The notes: generated by a model from the letters alone, not told the origin. A stretch of 64,000 bases of DNA from Glandiceps talaboti (GCF_964340395.1 NC_135568.1:13195276-13259275); one strand, 5' to 3'; shown: positions 26,902 through 40,264, counted from the stretch's first letter. Program-made: numbers and translations.

Positions 26902-26926
26902 TCCATTGCTTTCGATGATAATTTGT
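26816..26926. repeat. (CT)n array plus shared flank
   Basis: About 80 bp of CT ends in TAATCCATTGCTTTCGATGA and TAATTTG. That flank is the reverse complement of 36411-36436 with one mismatch, and both copies abut microsatellites. Confidence 0.8.
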
Positions 26927-27643
26927 AAACTTGCAAATGTAGAATGCGAACATCATTTCGATTATTTTCATTTGCAAGTTAAGGACACTTCAAGGATAGT
27001 AAAATGCAATATTGAATAGTGTTAAAAGTTACCGCTTTCTAGGTTGTTCAGTTTCTATGTTTTCGAAAAATGTAAGTTAACGGGTTACAAAGCAATGCAA
27101 GTTGAGGATGTATGTATCTTCCTATACCTACAGTTGTTTGACCTGAGGCATTTTCTTCACAATGTCATGTGGAGCTTTACATTTCCGAGTTCAATGGGAC
27201 AGCGAGATTATTAATCGCGAGTGAATCTGTTCAATGTCCGTCACACAGAAGGTCAAATTCGAATGTATTGCCTCCAATGCCAATTAAAATTCCGATCTAG
27301 AATTTAAATATAAATTAAAAATTTCAAAATGATGAGAAAAGTTACATTGACCAACCTCGATAATTTGAACGTATGGTGTCTGAGAAAAGTAATGTTTTAT
27401 TAGTCCAACGTGAAAGATAAATCCAAAGTCTAGAGATTGACTATTTGTCTGTGACATGATTTAATACTTGAAGATTTGTAACGACCACTGTGACACGTAT
27501 ACACCTGTACCTGCCCCTCTTGCAATTTGTTTACTCTGTGAATGTCAAATATCACAGCACGATCCCAAATTTTGTTCTAAATCAATATTGGAATGATGAG
27601 AAGAATCAGTAGTTATTGTAAACATAGTTATACTATTAGTAGA
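26927..27643. other. Unannotated spacer
   Basis: No exon or repeat recognised. Confidence 0.4.
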
Positions 27644-27945
27644 GGTTTGTTGTTGTTGTTGTTGATGTTGTTGTTAACATTAGTATTATTGTTTTTGTTG
27701 TTGTTGGTGGTGGTGGTGGTGGTGGTGATGGTGGTGGTGGTGGTGGTGGTGGTGGTGGGGGTGTTGTTGATGTCTATGATGGTGGTGGTAGTGGTGGTGA
27801 TGACGATGATGATTATTGTTGTTGTGGTTGGTAGTGGTGGTGGTGGTGGTGGTGGTGGTGGTAGTGTTGTTGTTGGTTGTTGTTGGTTGTGCTGGTGGTG
27901 GTGGTGGTGGTGGTGGTGGTGGTGGTGGTTGTCATTGTCATCGTC
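27644..27945. repeat. GTT/GGT trinucleotide-rich region
   Basis: (GTT)n gives way to (GGT)n with GAT and GTA interruptions over 300 bp. The strong G bias on the plus strand would allow G-rich secondary structure. Confidence 0.9.
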
Positions 27946-30437
27946 ATGGTGCTAGTTCTGAATTTTGGTCAATGTCGACAAGCTGACGAAATCACGCGCG
28001 GATAGAAAATGAAGGAGTGGGTAAAGAAACAAGGAATATCAAATAGTCAGAAAGAAAGAGAACACGGTCAGATGAGGCAGAAAGGAGGAGGAGAGGATTC
28101 ACGTGTAAAACGATTGCTAGATGAATTAGTTTTATCCAATATCTATCCAACAGGATTTATTTTAACAATTTAATAATACTGATGTTAACACACTTTGTAG
28201 ATGTACGATATGATTGAAACTAGCAAGAAATGTGAATAGCCTAAACAAAAATTGAAACAGTTTGGGACAATTTTTATTCAATATGATATCGTATCGTTTC
28301 ATCACTCAAATTGCGTTCAAGCATGGACTACAGGTAAAACGCCGCAGCAACTGACGAAGATGTTAGTTTAAAAACTATTCATTCACACTAATCTGTTTTC
28401 AGTGGGAGGGGTATTTTTTGGAATCATTGATTAAGGAGCAAATTAGATTTGTAGCTAGGGTGTAATTTGCGTTGCAAGTGGGTGTGTTAAGCCTCTCATT
28501 TATCTTTTCATTTAGCTATTCGAGGCAAGTGGAAAGGGAAAAATATGAGAGTGAGAACAATCAATTTTGAAAAATTCTGTGTAATTAAATGGTCTACACA
28601 ACGTTCTTTATTGTTATTGGTACCCACTCCTACTTCCATTCCCAACCTATCCCACGCCAATGCCAAAGTAATTATCTACCTCTTTTGGTGATCGAGAAAG
28701 GAATGCTGGCCATGTGATGAGGAGAGGGCAATGGACGAGCTGTGTCTTAAGGAATGGGGAGAGGAAAAGCAAGAATAAGAGTGGGCAGAAGGAACGAGTG
28801 GGATCACATCTCAATATATCTGAATAGGAAAGGAAGTAAGGCCAGCTTTTCCTTTTCCCCTGAGTATGTATGTATTGCAACAGTTGAACAAAGTTAGTTT
28901 CTGAACATAGTGATTACTTTCGGTTACTACGAATGTTGACGGGTAACATTAACCTGATCATACGGCGAGAACATTTAGACCATGACTGTTATCATAAACA
29001 CGAACACATGTACATGTGACAGTGAATGCATCAATCGATCATACGCAAACGTTGGTAATTTCATAGTCTGGATACCAACGTGGTCTCTAAACCACGTCTG
29101 GTCAAAGTCACTCAATCAGCACAAGAAGTTATTCATCTAATCAGTGAACCTCAACTGTTATAATGATGTGACCTCACAAATATACCATATCTGGGCAAGA
29201 CCTACCTGTCCCAACAAATACTACTTTTTATGAGGGACTGTGTTATTGGTGAGGATTGATTAACAAAGACATGATGTAAATGACTGTGCCTAAATTTCAA
29301 TTTGCTTCTCATGCATCTCAGGTCTTCTAGAGTAATGACTTTGACTATGCGTGAGTGGAGGTGTAAATCATAACGATACCGTATAGGGACAAGACTAGTA
29401 ATTGCATGACATCTCGCCTAATACTCGTCTATTACAACACTTACGTGCAATGTTCAAATTAATGTCTGACCCCCAAGCCAGGCATACGACTTATGCTAAC
29501 AAAATTGCAGGTCGCAGTAGTTTTATGTTTCGAACAATAAGACAACATTGATTATTATAATGTAAAGAAATAACCATTATTATTATTATAGTTAAAACTA
29601 GGAGATCACATACACACTATGATGAATAGATGGAAGAAGCTGTTGGGTAAATCTGTCAAAACGTTAGACAATCACCCTATAACGTTTTTGAAATGTGTCT
29701 ATCGTGACTTTGTTCTGTGATATAGTGGACGAGACCTGGTGGCTTTCAGATCTAATGACATTGATTACTTCTTCTGCAAAGCCTCCTGGCTATACTTATC
29801 AGAAATTTAATATAACTACTTATTTAGTAAAGCCAAAGGGCCTGGTGATAAAATATCGTCCAAGTGTTCCAATCTGAATGACTTCGCGCGTTAACTGTCG
29901 TTATCGATTGTTGGTCTACCTAAGAAATTGGTTTCTTTTTGGATCGAGGCTATTACGTCACGACTCGTGGGATTAGTGTTTGTGTTTTTATGCAAGGTTT
30001 CATGTTTAGCTAATATTTGTTTCTCCTCCTCGTTAGATTCGTAAATGAATCTTTTAAGTGTGTACAATAAATGAAGAACTGTCAAGATGTCGAGATTGTA
30101 AACGTTTTTACTCTCGTTTGTCTAAGATAAGGTGATTTGAGACGTCGGTAAGATCGATGAAGGGGCGGGGGAAAATGACAGAAAAATGTAGATCTGCGCC
30201 GAAAGTCGCCCTTAGTATTGACACAGGACGAGGCAACGATGACTTCAAATTTGATATGTATCAGCAAGTTACTTTAATAAAAGTAATAAAAGTGGTGTTT
30301 ATCTTTGATCGTAAGTGCTCTTTATGAAACCACTCAGATTGTTGTATTACTGTTCAACTTTGTCAATTCTTTCCGTTTTTGTTTCATTTGTTGACCTTGA
30401 TTGCACGCCATTTGTCATTTGTCACTGTCGAGATTTT
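27946..30437. other. Gene-free stretch
   Basis: No supported exon. A purine-rich patch at 28020-28095 and AT-rich sequence otherwise. Confidence 0.4.
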
Positions 30438-30440
30438 GTT

Positions 30441-30488
<48 letters not shown>

Positions 30489-30556
30489 GATGATGATGAC
30501 GATGATGATGATGATGATGTTTTTTTTGTTGCTGTTGTTGGTGTTGTTGCTGTTGT

Positions 30557-30601
<45 letters not shown>

Positions 30602-30623
30602 CGACGACGACGACGGCGACGGC

Positions 30624-30668
<45 letters not shown>
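30438..30668. repeat. Compound (GTT)-(GAT)-(GTT)-(GAT)-(GAC)-(GAT) array
   Basis: Blocks in order: GTT to about 30487, GAT to 30519, a T8 run, GTT/GCT to 30559, GAT to 30600, GAC/GGC to about 30624, GAT to 30668. Every frame yields homopolymeric amino acids; none is a gene. Confidence 0.95.
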
Positions 30669-31682
30669 ATGGTGGTGGTGATCGAGCCGGTGCTTGTGCT
30701 GATGATGGTGCTGCTGGTGACACTTGCTAACTATTGACAAGAGAGGGTAACACATACAGCTTATAAACAATTTCATGTTTGGCTGTAAAGAGCAATTTGT
30801 TTTCATAACTATGAACCTATGAATCCATTAACGATATCATGTCGCAAAGTTTAGTTTGATGGATCGCCTGCTTTTTACATTGTGCGTATGAATCAGAGTC
30901 TGCTCCAGAAAGAGATAAAATTGATGTTCATAAATAAATCCAGAGTGTACATATAGTATTGTCCAGAGGGTAAACGAGGCTTCTAGATCAACAAGAATTT
31001 ATACCAATTTTGCTCTTTCTTTTCAAATGTTTTGGGAATCCTTCATTTTACCGTGAGCAAATAATTTGCATACATGTGACGCCTTGGTAAAAGAAGATTC
31101 TTGACGACGAAGTATGTAATTTGAATCTCTCTCAGTTTGTCAGTTGAGATGCCACAACAATTGCATTGGAATAGATTGTAAGTGAAACTCTCTAAAAGCT
31201 CCCAAAAGACATAAATCAAATTGCTAGTAATTAAGATTAAATCAGTGGCTCACTAAAATGTCAAAGCCCTTGGAAATGTCAGCGGTAACCGTGATATCAG
31301 ATTGCATGGACCAGACGTGTTTTCCTGTGTTTACTTTGTGCATATCAACGAGCCTAGATTATCGTCAACGGGCAGACAAGCAAGTATATATAATATGGAG
31401 TGTTCTCCTTGTGTTCAGCACCTTGATTCTAATCATGCGGGAATGACACGACACAAGTTGAATGTATAGTATGGTGACCGCATTTTCAACTTTGCCAAAT
31501 CCCTGTACGTATGCAGGTATCTACTTTTATGCGTTTGTCAAGGATTGTAATCTTGTCACCTTAGACCTTATCACATCACAATCATTAAGTAGTGAGCCAT
31601 GACACTTGTCAATCGAGGGAGTTGTACAAAATCTGCATATTCGGTATATGGATTGCACTGATTAGTTAAGTGAAAGTACATG
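30669..31682. other. Unannotated spacer
   Basis: No exon or repeat recognised. Confidence 0.4.
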
Positions 31683-31708
31683 TGTATGTATGTATGTATG
31701 TATGTATG

Positions 31709-31738
<30 letters not shown>
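31683..31738. repeat. (TGTA)n array joined to a LINE tail
   Basis: Fourteen TGTA units run without a break into the LINE fragment that follows. Confidence 0.95.
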
Positions 31739-31739
<1 letters not shown>

Positions 31740-31870
31740 CAAAACGTTTTAGAAAGAGCTTCTATCCATCTACGATTTGTTTTAATGTCACATTAAACCT
31801 TTCTGTGTAATAAAGAAATAAATTAGACACTTTGTTTATATGTAAATCACTTCCTGTACGTATGCATGTA
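31739..31870 (+). mobile_element. Non-LTR retrotransposon ORF2 tail, copy 1
   Basis: The plus strand reads KRFRKSFYPSTICFNVTLN then LSV and a stop, followed by TAATAAAGAAATAAA. The copy at 40716 reads ERFRKSFYPSTICFNVTLHL. The F-(R/K)-x-S-F-x-P-x-x-I pattern is typical of the C-terminus of LINE reverse transcriptase ORFs. Only the last ~25 codons and a 3'UTR remain. Confidence 0.6.
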
Positions 31871-31990
31871 CAATAACAAATATGTATGTATGTATTACAT
31901 ATGTATTGTGTATGTATTGTGTATTATCTAGTAGTTTTATGTGTGCATGCATGTATTTACGCATTTATGCATACATGCAAGTGATGGGCA

Positions 31991-32076
31991 GGAGGATGGA
32001 TGGATGGATGGTTGGATGGATATGGATGGATGGATGGATGGTTGGATGGATGGATGGATGGATGGTTGGATGGATA
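31991..32076. repeat. (TGGA)n microsatellite
   Basis: TGGA units with TGGT and TATGGA interruptions. Confidence 0.95.
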
Positions 32077-35000
32077 CCAGGATGGGTGTAATGCCAACAG
32101 AGTCGTATACTTGTATGTCAGTGACGATATACACTGGTGTACCCTGACAAGAGGAGGGGATATAACTGCGTGACATTACTTACCAAACTTGAGTCGTGGT
32201 TTTGGACATTACCCGGATGTTACACGGAAGTGACGCGTCATATGACTACGTCATCGGGGGTTTATTCATACAAACATCATGATTCAGATACCTATTTCCT
32301 ATGCAATATTAAAAAAGTAATTAACGATACGTTGTATTATCTACACCATGAATTTTTTTCAATGGGGTTGCAATGTCAAATATTGAGTAATGGGATCAGC
32401 TCCCATAATAATGATTTTTATCATTTTTGATGATTTCATCTAATCCATCCAATACCAGCAAGTGAGCAATCGTACAGAACATCTATCAGGAGACCGTTAA
32501 GAAGGATACAACATGCGTGTTTTAATGTTAATTGAAGGGTGTCCTTGTTACTCAGAACATAGCATCTTCATCTGATTTATCATCGTTTCAGGAGTTACAT
32601 GAAACCCATATTAGAGTTGGGTTTAATCAAATAATGCTGGAATTTTTTGAAAATGTTATCAACTTGAACGGTTTGAATACGAATGAACTGTAAATACGTT
32701 TTTGATCAAAGGGTTTGAAAGGATGTCTGTAAAGACATACATTCTCAGTATATTTTCCATTTCCATTAATGTATACATTTTATGTGTTTCCCTGTTATCT
32801 TTGTTACACTAAGGTTTTACAAATGTAATTTGTATGTGTAAAATATCTAAAAATGATCAATAAATAATTGTTTTATTACATACGTTGACAGCGAGATAGA
32901 AGTGTTTCCTGTACCGCCAAAGCACCATCAGTGAAAGGTCACGAGCAGATCTTTTTGTCTCCTTTGTCCAATATAACAACGGTCGTAAAAATGGTTTGAT
33001 TTTGAGAGAAATTTTACTCGGGAGCATTAAAATATCCACTGTGTAAAAGTTCATTATTCGAACACAAATTGATGTTAGGATAGTATCATCTTGAGATTTC
33101 ATCTTCTAGTTGTCAATACGTCAGTTTATAAACAAGACATTGTTTTGTTGTTAGTATGCACTTTAGCGCCAGATTGCTCTAAAAATAAAAGTTCTTAAAT
33201 TCCCTCTAAGCTTTGTCATGTGAATGAATTTTTATGATCCTTGTTCAAATGATACAAGAGTTTGGGTGTTCACCGTCCTGTTTTAAAAGGAGCTAAATTT
33301 CTTCAATTTTCCCCAAAAGTTTAACGCAGTATTCGGCAGCCATATTGGATTTTAAATGGCTTGATTTTGAGAAAATTGTAACCTCTATTTCAAGAATTTG
33401 TGCGGTGACCCCCTGGATTTGTTGGGGTTGTTCTAATTTAACTAAGAATGGGACGATTTTTATCGAACAAAGTAACACCAAAACTGGAAGACTTTTAAAT
33501 GAAGGTGATTTCTGGCCAAAAATGTAGACAAATGTGTATTTTGATTAATTATTTCTCGCATTGCTGTGGAGTATTGATTGAAATTTTTCTCCAGATTTGA
33601 GACTTACAGTGGTAAACCTTAAAACAGCCAAAGAGTTTCACGTCGATTTAATTCCCGAAACACCCCCAGGATTTTAATTGCTTCTTACTTTCTAGATTTA
33701 GATAACAATTTGATAGCTGCAACGATAATGTTTGAATATCTGAGTGGTGATTTATCGAATTGCCGTTATTAGACTTAAAGATTCGAAGCCAAATATCTAT
33801 GTTATCGTTAATTGTTATAAATAGTGTTCGTTAAATATAAAAAATAGAAGAATAGTTAAGCGATCAAAAGGTCGAACACAAATTTCATTCGTGTTTAATG
33901 ATTCTGTCACTTTTTTATTTAGCTTTCCCCGAGATGATTACTCAATTCAAAATTATCTGGCACTCGTGGAACGATATTACCTATTCCTCTCAGATGCAAT
34001 TTAAAGAACCATATTAACGTACTTGTAACTAAGCAATATTTCTCTTCGACTCTATCGGCGAGAATTTTTATGGTTGCTATAGTCACGAATATAAAGACAA
34101 AACTGTGCCATTTCTAAGATTTATATGAACGGTCGCGCTTTCTTAGAATGATGTTAGGCACTGGTTAGTTCATCACATTTCGTTTGGCGCCAACTATGAT
34201 TCTTACGTGGTACAGCTATATCATAGTATATCTCTATTAGTTCAACATAACAAGTATTTAAAGTCTTATCGGGGAATTTTATAGCAGTTTAGTTCATGCA
34301 CCTCTGTTTCATTATCATGTTTCTCAGTAGCAGCTCTTGAATTTATCAAATATAGTGACATTTACGCGTCTGTGACATTTCCCGCCAAAAATTATATTTA
34401 CAGATTTACTAACGACTATTATTTATATTATACAATGTTTTCCCGCCAAAATACCATTTGTGGGAACTTAATGGATTTCATTTGTTATATATAACTTATT
34501 TTTTTACAGGTCTTTAGTGTCACTTTTTGACATAAAAATTAACAAGGAATAGGTTTGAGAATATAACTTTTAAAGGAAATTGGGAGTGTGGTTGCCTGAT
34601 GGTGAATAAGTCTACATAAAAAAGCGTTTGGCAACTCTAGTATTATTTCATTGCAAGACAAAACAGAATGGTTTCGGTGACAGAGATGTGTTCTAACTCT
34701 CCAATCTGATGTAATAACAATTTCAGATTACCCATTCTTTTATAAAGATTCTGTAAATTAGTCGTCAAAATTATGTTCTGCTCAACAATATTTGAGCATT
34801 GATTAATGTGAGAAAAACTTTTTACCTACAAATTACTCATATTTTGAGAAAAGCGTCTAATTTGTGAAAATTCCACCCTAAGTACCGGTACATTATGTTT
34901 TACAATGTCCTTTGCTAACTCAGTAAGTCCTGCATCCTGTTTGAAGTCACGTGGTGGAATAATTGAGAGTTACTCTTGATAACTATTTTGTTAGACGTGT

Positions 35001-35755
35001 CATTTTTAGGATTTCATAATACATGACTTGCCAAGGTTAAATAATTATGCATATTTTATACATAAATATCTGCATCCATGGTAATTATTTCGTGTGGATG
35101 AAAACGAAAACGTGCTCGAATTTGTATCTGTTGCGATATCCACTGCATGTTTTCCAAGATCTCCTATGTTAATCACAGGCGCTTATAGTGAACTCTTTTC
35201 AGTTTGTGAATTTTTGTTGACCCTCATTAGCATATCAAAGTCGACCAAACTTGCAATGTGAAGGTAAAACTTATTATCACAATAGGGGTAAACATGAATT
35301 TTTAACTAAAGTCTATAAATACACATAATTCAATAATAGAGAAGTCCATACATTGAAAATCATTATTCTGGTCACGTAAGACGTTCTTGAAGTAACAGCT
35401 ACAAATTTTCGAATGTCGGAGACAAGAAATTGAATTTCAAATACCAAGCACCGAAATATCATATTGTATTTACATAAAAATACAAACTGATATTTCATCT
35501 GATACTAGAAACTCGTTATTTATTCTCTGAAGTCATGTATTGGATTAATTAGACCTTTCAACCATTTCTCATTCTTTCGTTGCTTCCATCGTTGCTGTTA
35601 ATGTATATGTTGACTGTTGTCGTTTTTTGTGTTGGTTTGTGTATATTCATATATATACAAATGAGAACTGAATGGATTCAATAGAACTCAACTCAAATGA
35701 TCTCCAAAAGGTCTGACTAACGTTCGCTACATGCATACATGCACGCATTCACCCA
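32077..35755. other. Gene-free stretch
   Basis: No supported exon over 3.6 kb. A dispersed-repeat core lies at 33326-33360 (listed separately). Confidence 0.4.
33326..33360 (+). repeat. Dispersed-repeat core, copy 2
   Basis: GCAGTATTCGGCAGCCATAT followed by TGGATTTTAAATGGC. It matches 18317-18350 closely. Confidence 0.45.
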
Positions 35756-35825
35756 CATAACATACATACATACATACATACATACATACATACATACATA
35801 CATACATACATACATACATACATAC
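35756..35825. repeat. (CATA)n microsatellite
   Basis: Pure CATA array of about 17 units. Confidence 0.95.
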
Positions 35826-36299
35826 TTTTCCTAAGAATTACAAAACACGCCCGCTTCCTGGAACAAACAAATATGAATAGATATCAGCGGATATTATGTT
35901 CTCATTAGTAACTGAATATGTACGCTTTCCAATTGGATTGCATCCATCATATTGAGCATACAGATATTTTCAAAATATACAATATCAAATTTCCTCTCCA
36001 AAACGTAAATGACAGAAGTAATTAGGCGCAGACTCTGTGCTTTCAAAAACTTTCTTATCGTACACAGATAATTCCAATTTTCCATGTATAGTAGTAATGA
36101 CAAACATCTTCAGAATAATGACAAAAGTGACCTTATTACTCGAATCAGGGATTTATTTTCAAACGTATCAAACTCGGATCTCCTTCCTAGATTAATTTCC
36201 AGATTCTGACTCGATCTTGAATCGCACTTGTTTGTCTGTTTGATTGTTACAACTTTCCAAGGTATTTTTAAATATAAGATATTATACGCCAGTAAATGC

Positions 36300-36381
<82 letters not shown>
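36300..36381. repeat. (CAGA)n microsatellite
   Basis: Pure CAGA array, followed by a G/C-rich patch (GGGGGGCGGGCTGGCGGGC). Confidence 0.95.
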
Positions 36382-36410
36382 GGGGGGCGGGCTGGCGGGC
36401 ACGCACACAC

Positions 36411-36436
36411 AAATTATCATGGAAAGCAATGGATTA
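36411..36436 (-). repeat. Unique core shared with 26.9 kb
   Basis: The reverse complement reads TTAATCCATTGCTTTCCATG then ATAATTT. It matches 26898-26923 with a single difference, and in both places it sits beside TATG-type arrays. Confidence 0.6.
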
Positions 36437-36440
36437 AGAG

Positions 36441-36549
36441 ATACATACATACATACATACATACATACATACATACATACATACATACATACATACATAC
36501 ATACATACATACATACATACATACATACATACATACATACATACATACA
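36441..36549 (-). repeat. (TATG)n tail of a LINE
   Basis: Read on the minus strand, the array follows directly after GGCAATAAAGTATCTG, so it looks like the 3' repeat tail of the LINE fragment at 36550-36789. Confidence 0.8.
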
Positions 36550-36785
36550 GATACTTTATTGCCATGTTTTTAAAAAAAGATTGGAAAATGACTTTTCACG
36601 AGCGCCCCATATTAAAATTGTGAATGGAAATAAAAGTGGCTGAAGATTATCTAAATAAACATTAAAATGATTGATCATGACTGGTTTAAAATTCGGATTA
36701 CAGAGGGATAAAAACTCTTCCTAAAACGTTCAGACGATGTTTTAATGCTGCGATAACGTCGACCAGAGCGTAAACTGTTAAAACG

Positions 36786-36789
<4 letters not shown>
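36550..36789 (-). mobile_element. Non-LTR retrotransposon 3' end, copy 2
   Basis: On the minus strand the ORF2 C-terminus reads NRFNSLRSGRRYRSIKTSSE then RFRKSFYPSVIRILNQS and a stop. About 120 bp of 3'UTR follows, ending with AATAAAG and a (TATG)n tail. The RFRKSFYPS motif is shared with copies 1 and 3. This copy keeps about 60 bp more coding sequence upstream, and another TGTA array (36790-36901) abuts its 5' side. Confidence 0.65.
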
Positions 36790-36818
<29 letters not shown>

Positions 36819-36901
36819 CATACATACATACATACATACATACATGCATGCATGCACATACATACATACATACATACATACATACATACATACATACATG
36901 C
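36790..36901. repeat. (CATA)n with CATG interruption
   Basis: Tetranucleotide array with a short CATG block near 36845-36857. On the minus strand it lies immediately 5' of the LINE tail. Confidence 0.95.
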
Positions 36902-37394
36902 AATTACGCGGCGAACAACACAATAGAAATATATGATTCATTTCGTGTACCTTTACTTATATAATGCACATAAAGGTGCACATACGGAAATTGAAAAACT
37001 TACCCGAATGACTGCCTCCTGTGTATATTTGAAGACACTTTGATTTTTACGACAGTTTTCCCCATCGTGTTACGTGTAACTTATTAATTTTATGAGCTTA
37101 CATCCAATATTAATACAGACAATTTGTTATATGCCATCGGCGCCATCTCTCAATGAACTGATTAATTTTAATTTGCTCTTGAAAAGTAGACAATTATCAG
37201 TGCCTCTAGAAGCCAATAAAGTGTCACCATTATATGAATATGAGTATCTTTATTCAAATTTAGAATTTTAGGACAGGTGGGGTTTGACCTTTAAACTTTG
37301 GATATGGGTGATTTATATCACTGGTTAAGAATTTCAATTTGCCACCTTTTCTGTGTACACTGTCTTGACTTTCTAGCATCAAAACCCATATTGT

Positions 37395-37620
37395 GTTTTT
37401 TTTTGTTTTCTTTGGTTTTTTTTTGGGTTTTTTTGCTGGTTTTTTTTTGGTTTTTATTTGGGGGGGGGATTGTTTTTTTTGCTGGTTGTTTTTTTTGCTG
37501 TTTTTTTTGTTTTTTTGGTTTTTTTTGGTGGGGGGTTTGTGTGAGTACATGTGTGTGTTTCTGTCTGTCCGTCCGTCTGTCTGTCTGCCTGTCTGTCTCT
37601 GTGTGTCTGTGTGTACAGTG
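37395..37620. repeat. T/G-rich low-complexity tract
   Basis: Runs of T7-T9 separated by GG/GC, then G-runs and TGTC/TGTG units. The 162-codon lysine-rich minus-strand frame (37260-37748) is a low-complexity artefact. Confidence 0.85.
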
Positions 37621-37880
37621 TATGTGGTGAAAGTTAGTGTGTTTATTTGTTTGTTCTTTGTTTTGGTTCTTTGTCTTTCTTTTTGAGGGTTTTTGGTGGC
37701 TTGGGTTCTTTGTTTTGCGGGGTGAAGAGGTGCACTCTTCACGCGCACAATGTCTGTTTAGATTAACAACGTTATATTGGCTATATGTTTATATTTTTAA
37801 AAACATGTCAGTATAGTAGAGAGTTGATCAAATAAATAATTTTTATATAGTATATGAAATAAAAAAATTTTGATAGTAGA

Positions 37881-38430
37881 TCAAATGAAAATTTCTACTC
37901 GCAGAGTCAAAAAATAGAAGCGAAACCCAAATTTTCGCTCGTCAGCATCGATCGCCCCAAAAATTGAACTCAGGAGAACTTTGCGTTTGATAATATGAAT
38001 ATAATATAAAGGCCATTTTTCATTCACCCTATGAATAGAAAAACTATAATTATTGCTAGTGACTCTCAACATTACGATGAAAATATTCAAAATGGAAGAA
38101 GGCATATTTTTAATAAGACACATTACATGTCTGTTTATCAGATATTGCTGAAGGTGTTGACGGGGCGTAGATAAAAAGGTTTTCAAAAGATCAGTCGTTA
38201 GAGGGCGCGCTTTGCTAACCAATCCTGCATTCTCTCGTAAACTAAGTCTGAAGTTCATACTAGCGTTGAAGGAAGAGTGGGAGTCAACACGTTTTGTAAT
38301 CTGTCGTTCAATGGCTTTGAAGATACCCTCGAGATTTGACGTTGTGATTTTCTGCGTCATAGCGGTATATTCCAATGCTGTCATTAAAGTCATACCTCGT
38401 TCTCTCGAATATCCGTTGATAAGATAGAAA
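37881..38430 (-). CDS. Candidate terminal exon, unknown product
   Basis: This is the longest non-repetitive open frame apart from the WD40 exon (188 codons from a TTG; first internal ATG near 38391). The segment at about 38150-38430 is less AT-biased and reads like protein (ERGMTLMTALEYTAMTQKIT, and RVDSHSSFNASMNFRLSLRE). After about 38130 it becomes AT-rich and less convincing. A possible acceptor, TATTCGAG, lies near 38415. No domain was recognised, so it may be an exon, a decayed gene or chance. Confidence 0.3.
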
Positions 38431-38447
38431 ATTATCAAAAATAACAA

Positions 38448-40224
38448 TCTACACAGAATGGTATCTACTTTGTACTCCGACAGAAACCGCGGTTTTTTAT
38501 TGTGCTGTCTTCAGGGAATCATCAAAGATAATTTAGCTAAATTACCCGTAACACAATAAATGTAATAGTCTCAAAATGTTTCGTCAACGTTCTTAATACT
38601 TCAACACTCGTCATAGTAAACTGTTAGCGCATGCGCCTTCCCTTCAACTTGATTTTAACAAAAATTCTCGTTTTTTCAAAAATTTCACACTGGTACAGTT
38701 TTATTTTAGATAAAAGTTACTGCTGTATTCTTTATTTCTGCATTTGTGATGACATCATTGTGTAAAAATTATACAATTTACAGGATTGCCATAATATTGA
38801 CGATGTGTCAGGGTTCAGGGAGAATTAAGATTATTCCAAACTCATGCAATAGCTTACATGGGATTATGAAGATATAATGTTCCCTGTCACAGGTTTCGCA
38901 ATAAAATGGGAAATTAGGCGCGGGAAAGAGACAGTGTCTCACTATGACTCAGCACAATCTGATAGCAGTGGTGAAAATATATGTGAAAAGTCGTTTCAAC
39001 ACCAATTATACTGCCAGAGGTGCTTTTCTAATTTATAGGGAACTAATAAATGACGTCATCGTGTTATTTTTTATATCAAATATGATCACCCCAGGAAAGG
39101 AAACAATCAAACACAATGTAACAGTTACAGACTGTGTCCCTTTAATGAATTTAGGGAATGAAATGCTACAATCCGAATACATCGCAGTTATATAAAAGAT
39201 GATTCCGAATACATCGCAGTTATATAAAAGATTATTCCAAAGCTAACACCGATGGTTTGTCAAAACAGGACGTTGAAATGTTCAGTTTTTCTTACTGATT
39301 GCAGATTCCAAAGGGTGTCGTTTGAAGCAATACCGGTAACTCCAACTATAATTCTTTACAATGATGCAGATTCGTATCTTGAAGAGCTATTAATGACGTT
39401 ATGGATGCAACCCCTCCTAATTGTGTTCGAGTTAACTATGTGAGTTCACAATAAGAGGATTTAGAATAGAATTAAATGTAAATTAATGTAAATGACAAAC
39501 ATGATGTCTGACGGCATATTTCCTTCTTTGATCTAACGATTGAATTTACCAAATTCTAGCCATGACTATCAGCTGGGGCCAACTCTTGTTTTCTCGTCTT
39601 TTCGATCCTCGGTGATATTATTATCCTTTACGTGTTATAGGGGCATACTACTATTTCCTAAGAGACTTTTAATATGTCCCCAACGTCCGTTTAACCGCGT
39701 CACTTAGGTGCGGATCTAAATGTCCCGACAAAAATAACTTCAGTTGAGATAATATTATTTCGGACGTATAATTCCAACGAGAAACACTTTATTTTACATG
39801 TTAACATAAACAATGATATTATAGATGTTTCAGGAGATCGTATTCCCTGTAGGTTTTCCCGACTTATGTACGTAGAATCGGGAAGGTTATCTGGATTAAA
39901 TACAGGATGAGTTTACAGCATGCGTAGTTTGCCTTCATTATGACTGAAGCTGCTACTCGTTAAATTAAGGCCGATGGCTAATTGTTGCAACTTCCGTGGT
40001 CAAATGTGCGACTTTGACTTTACGATTTGATTATCCGATGTCATCGCCCTCCTCGTTCGCTTTTGTAGCTCGTTCGAGTTCCATCCGTCAATGATAGCCA
40101 AGGTCATTGAAATAGTATTGTGGGTGAACTGTCATGTACAGCCTACGGGTAATCGGTCGATGAACTGTGGCTTTTTATTTGTGTGTGGTGGTTGTCTATT
40201 TGTGTGTTTGTTTGTGTGTATAAA
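38448..40224. other. Unannotated stretch
   Basis: No supported exon. Contains the 32-bp duplication at 39172-39235. Confidence 0.4.
39172..39235 (+). repeat. 32-bp perfect tandem duplication
   Basis: A unit starting TCCGAATACATCGCAGTTAT and ending AAGATGAT (39172-39203) is repeated at once, with the second copy ending AAGATTAT. Near-identity implies a recent event. Confidence 0.9.
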
Positions 40225-40230
40225 TGTATG

Positions 40231-40264
<34 letters not shown>

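Noticed and set aside
30315-30806. Poly-Asp, poly-Gln, poly-His and poly-Asn frames
   Set aside because: Trinucleotide microsatellite read in different frames; no flanking exon signals.
37260-37748. 162-codon lysine-rich minus-strand frame
   Set aside because: It translates a T-run-rich low-complexity tract; no domain, no coherent codon use.
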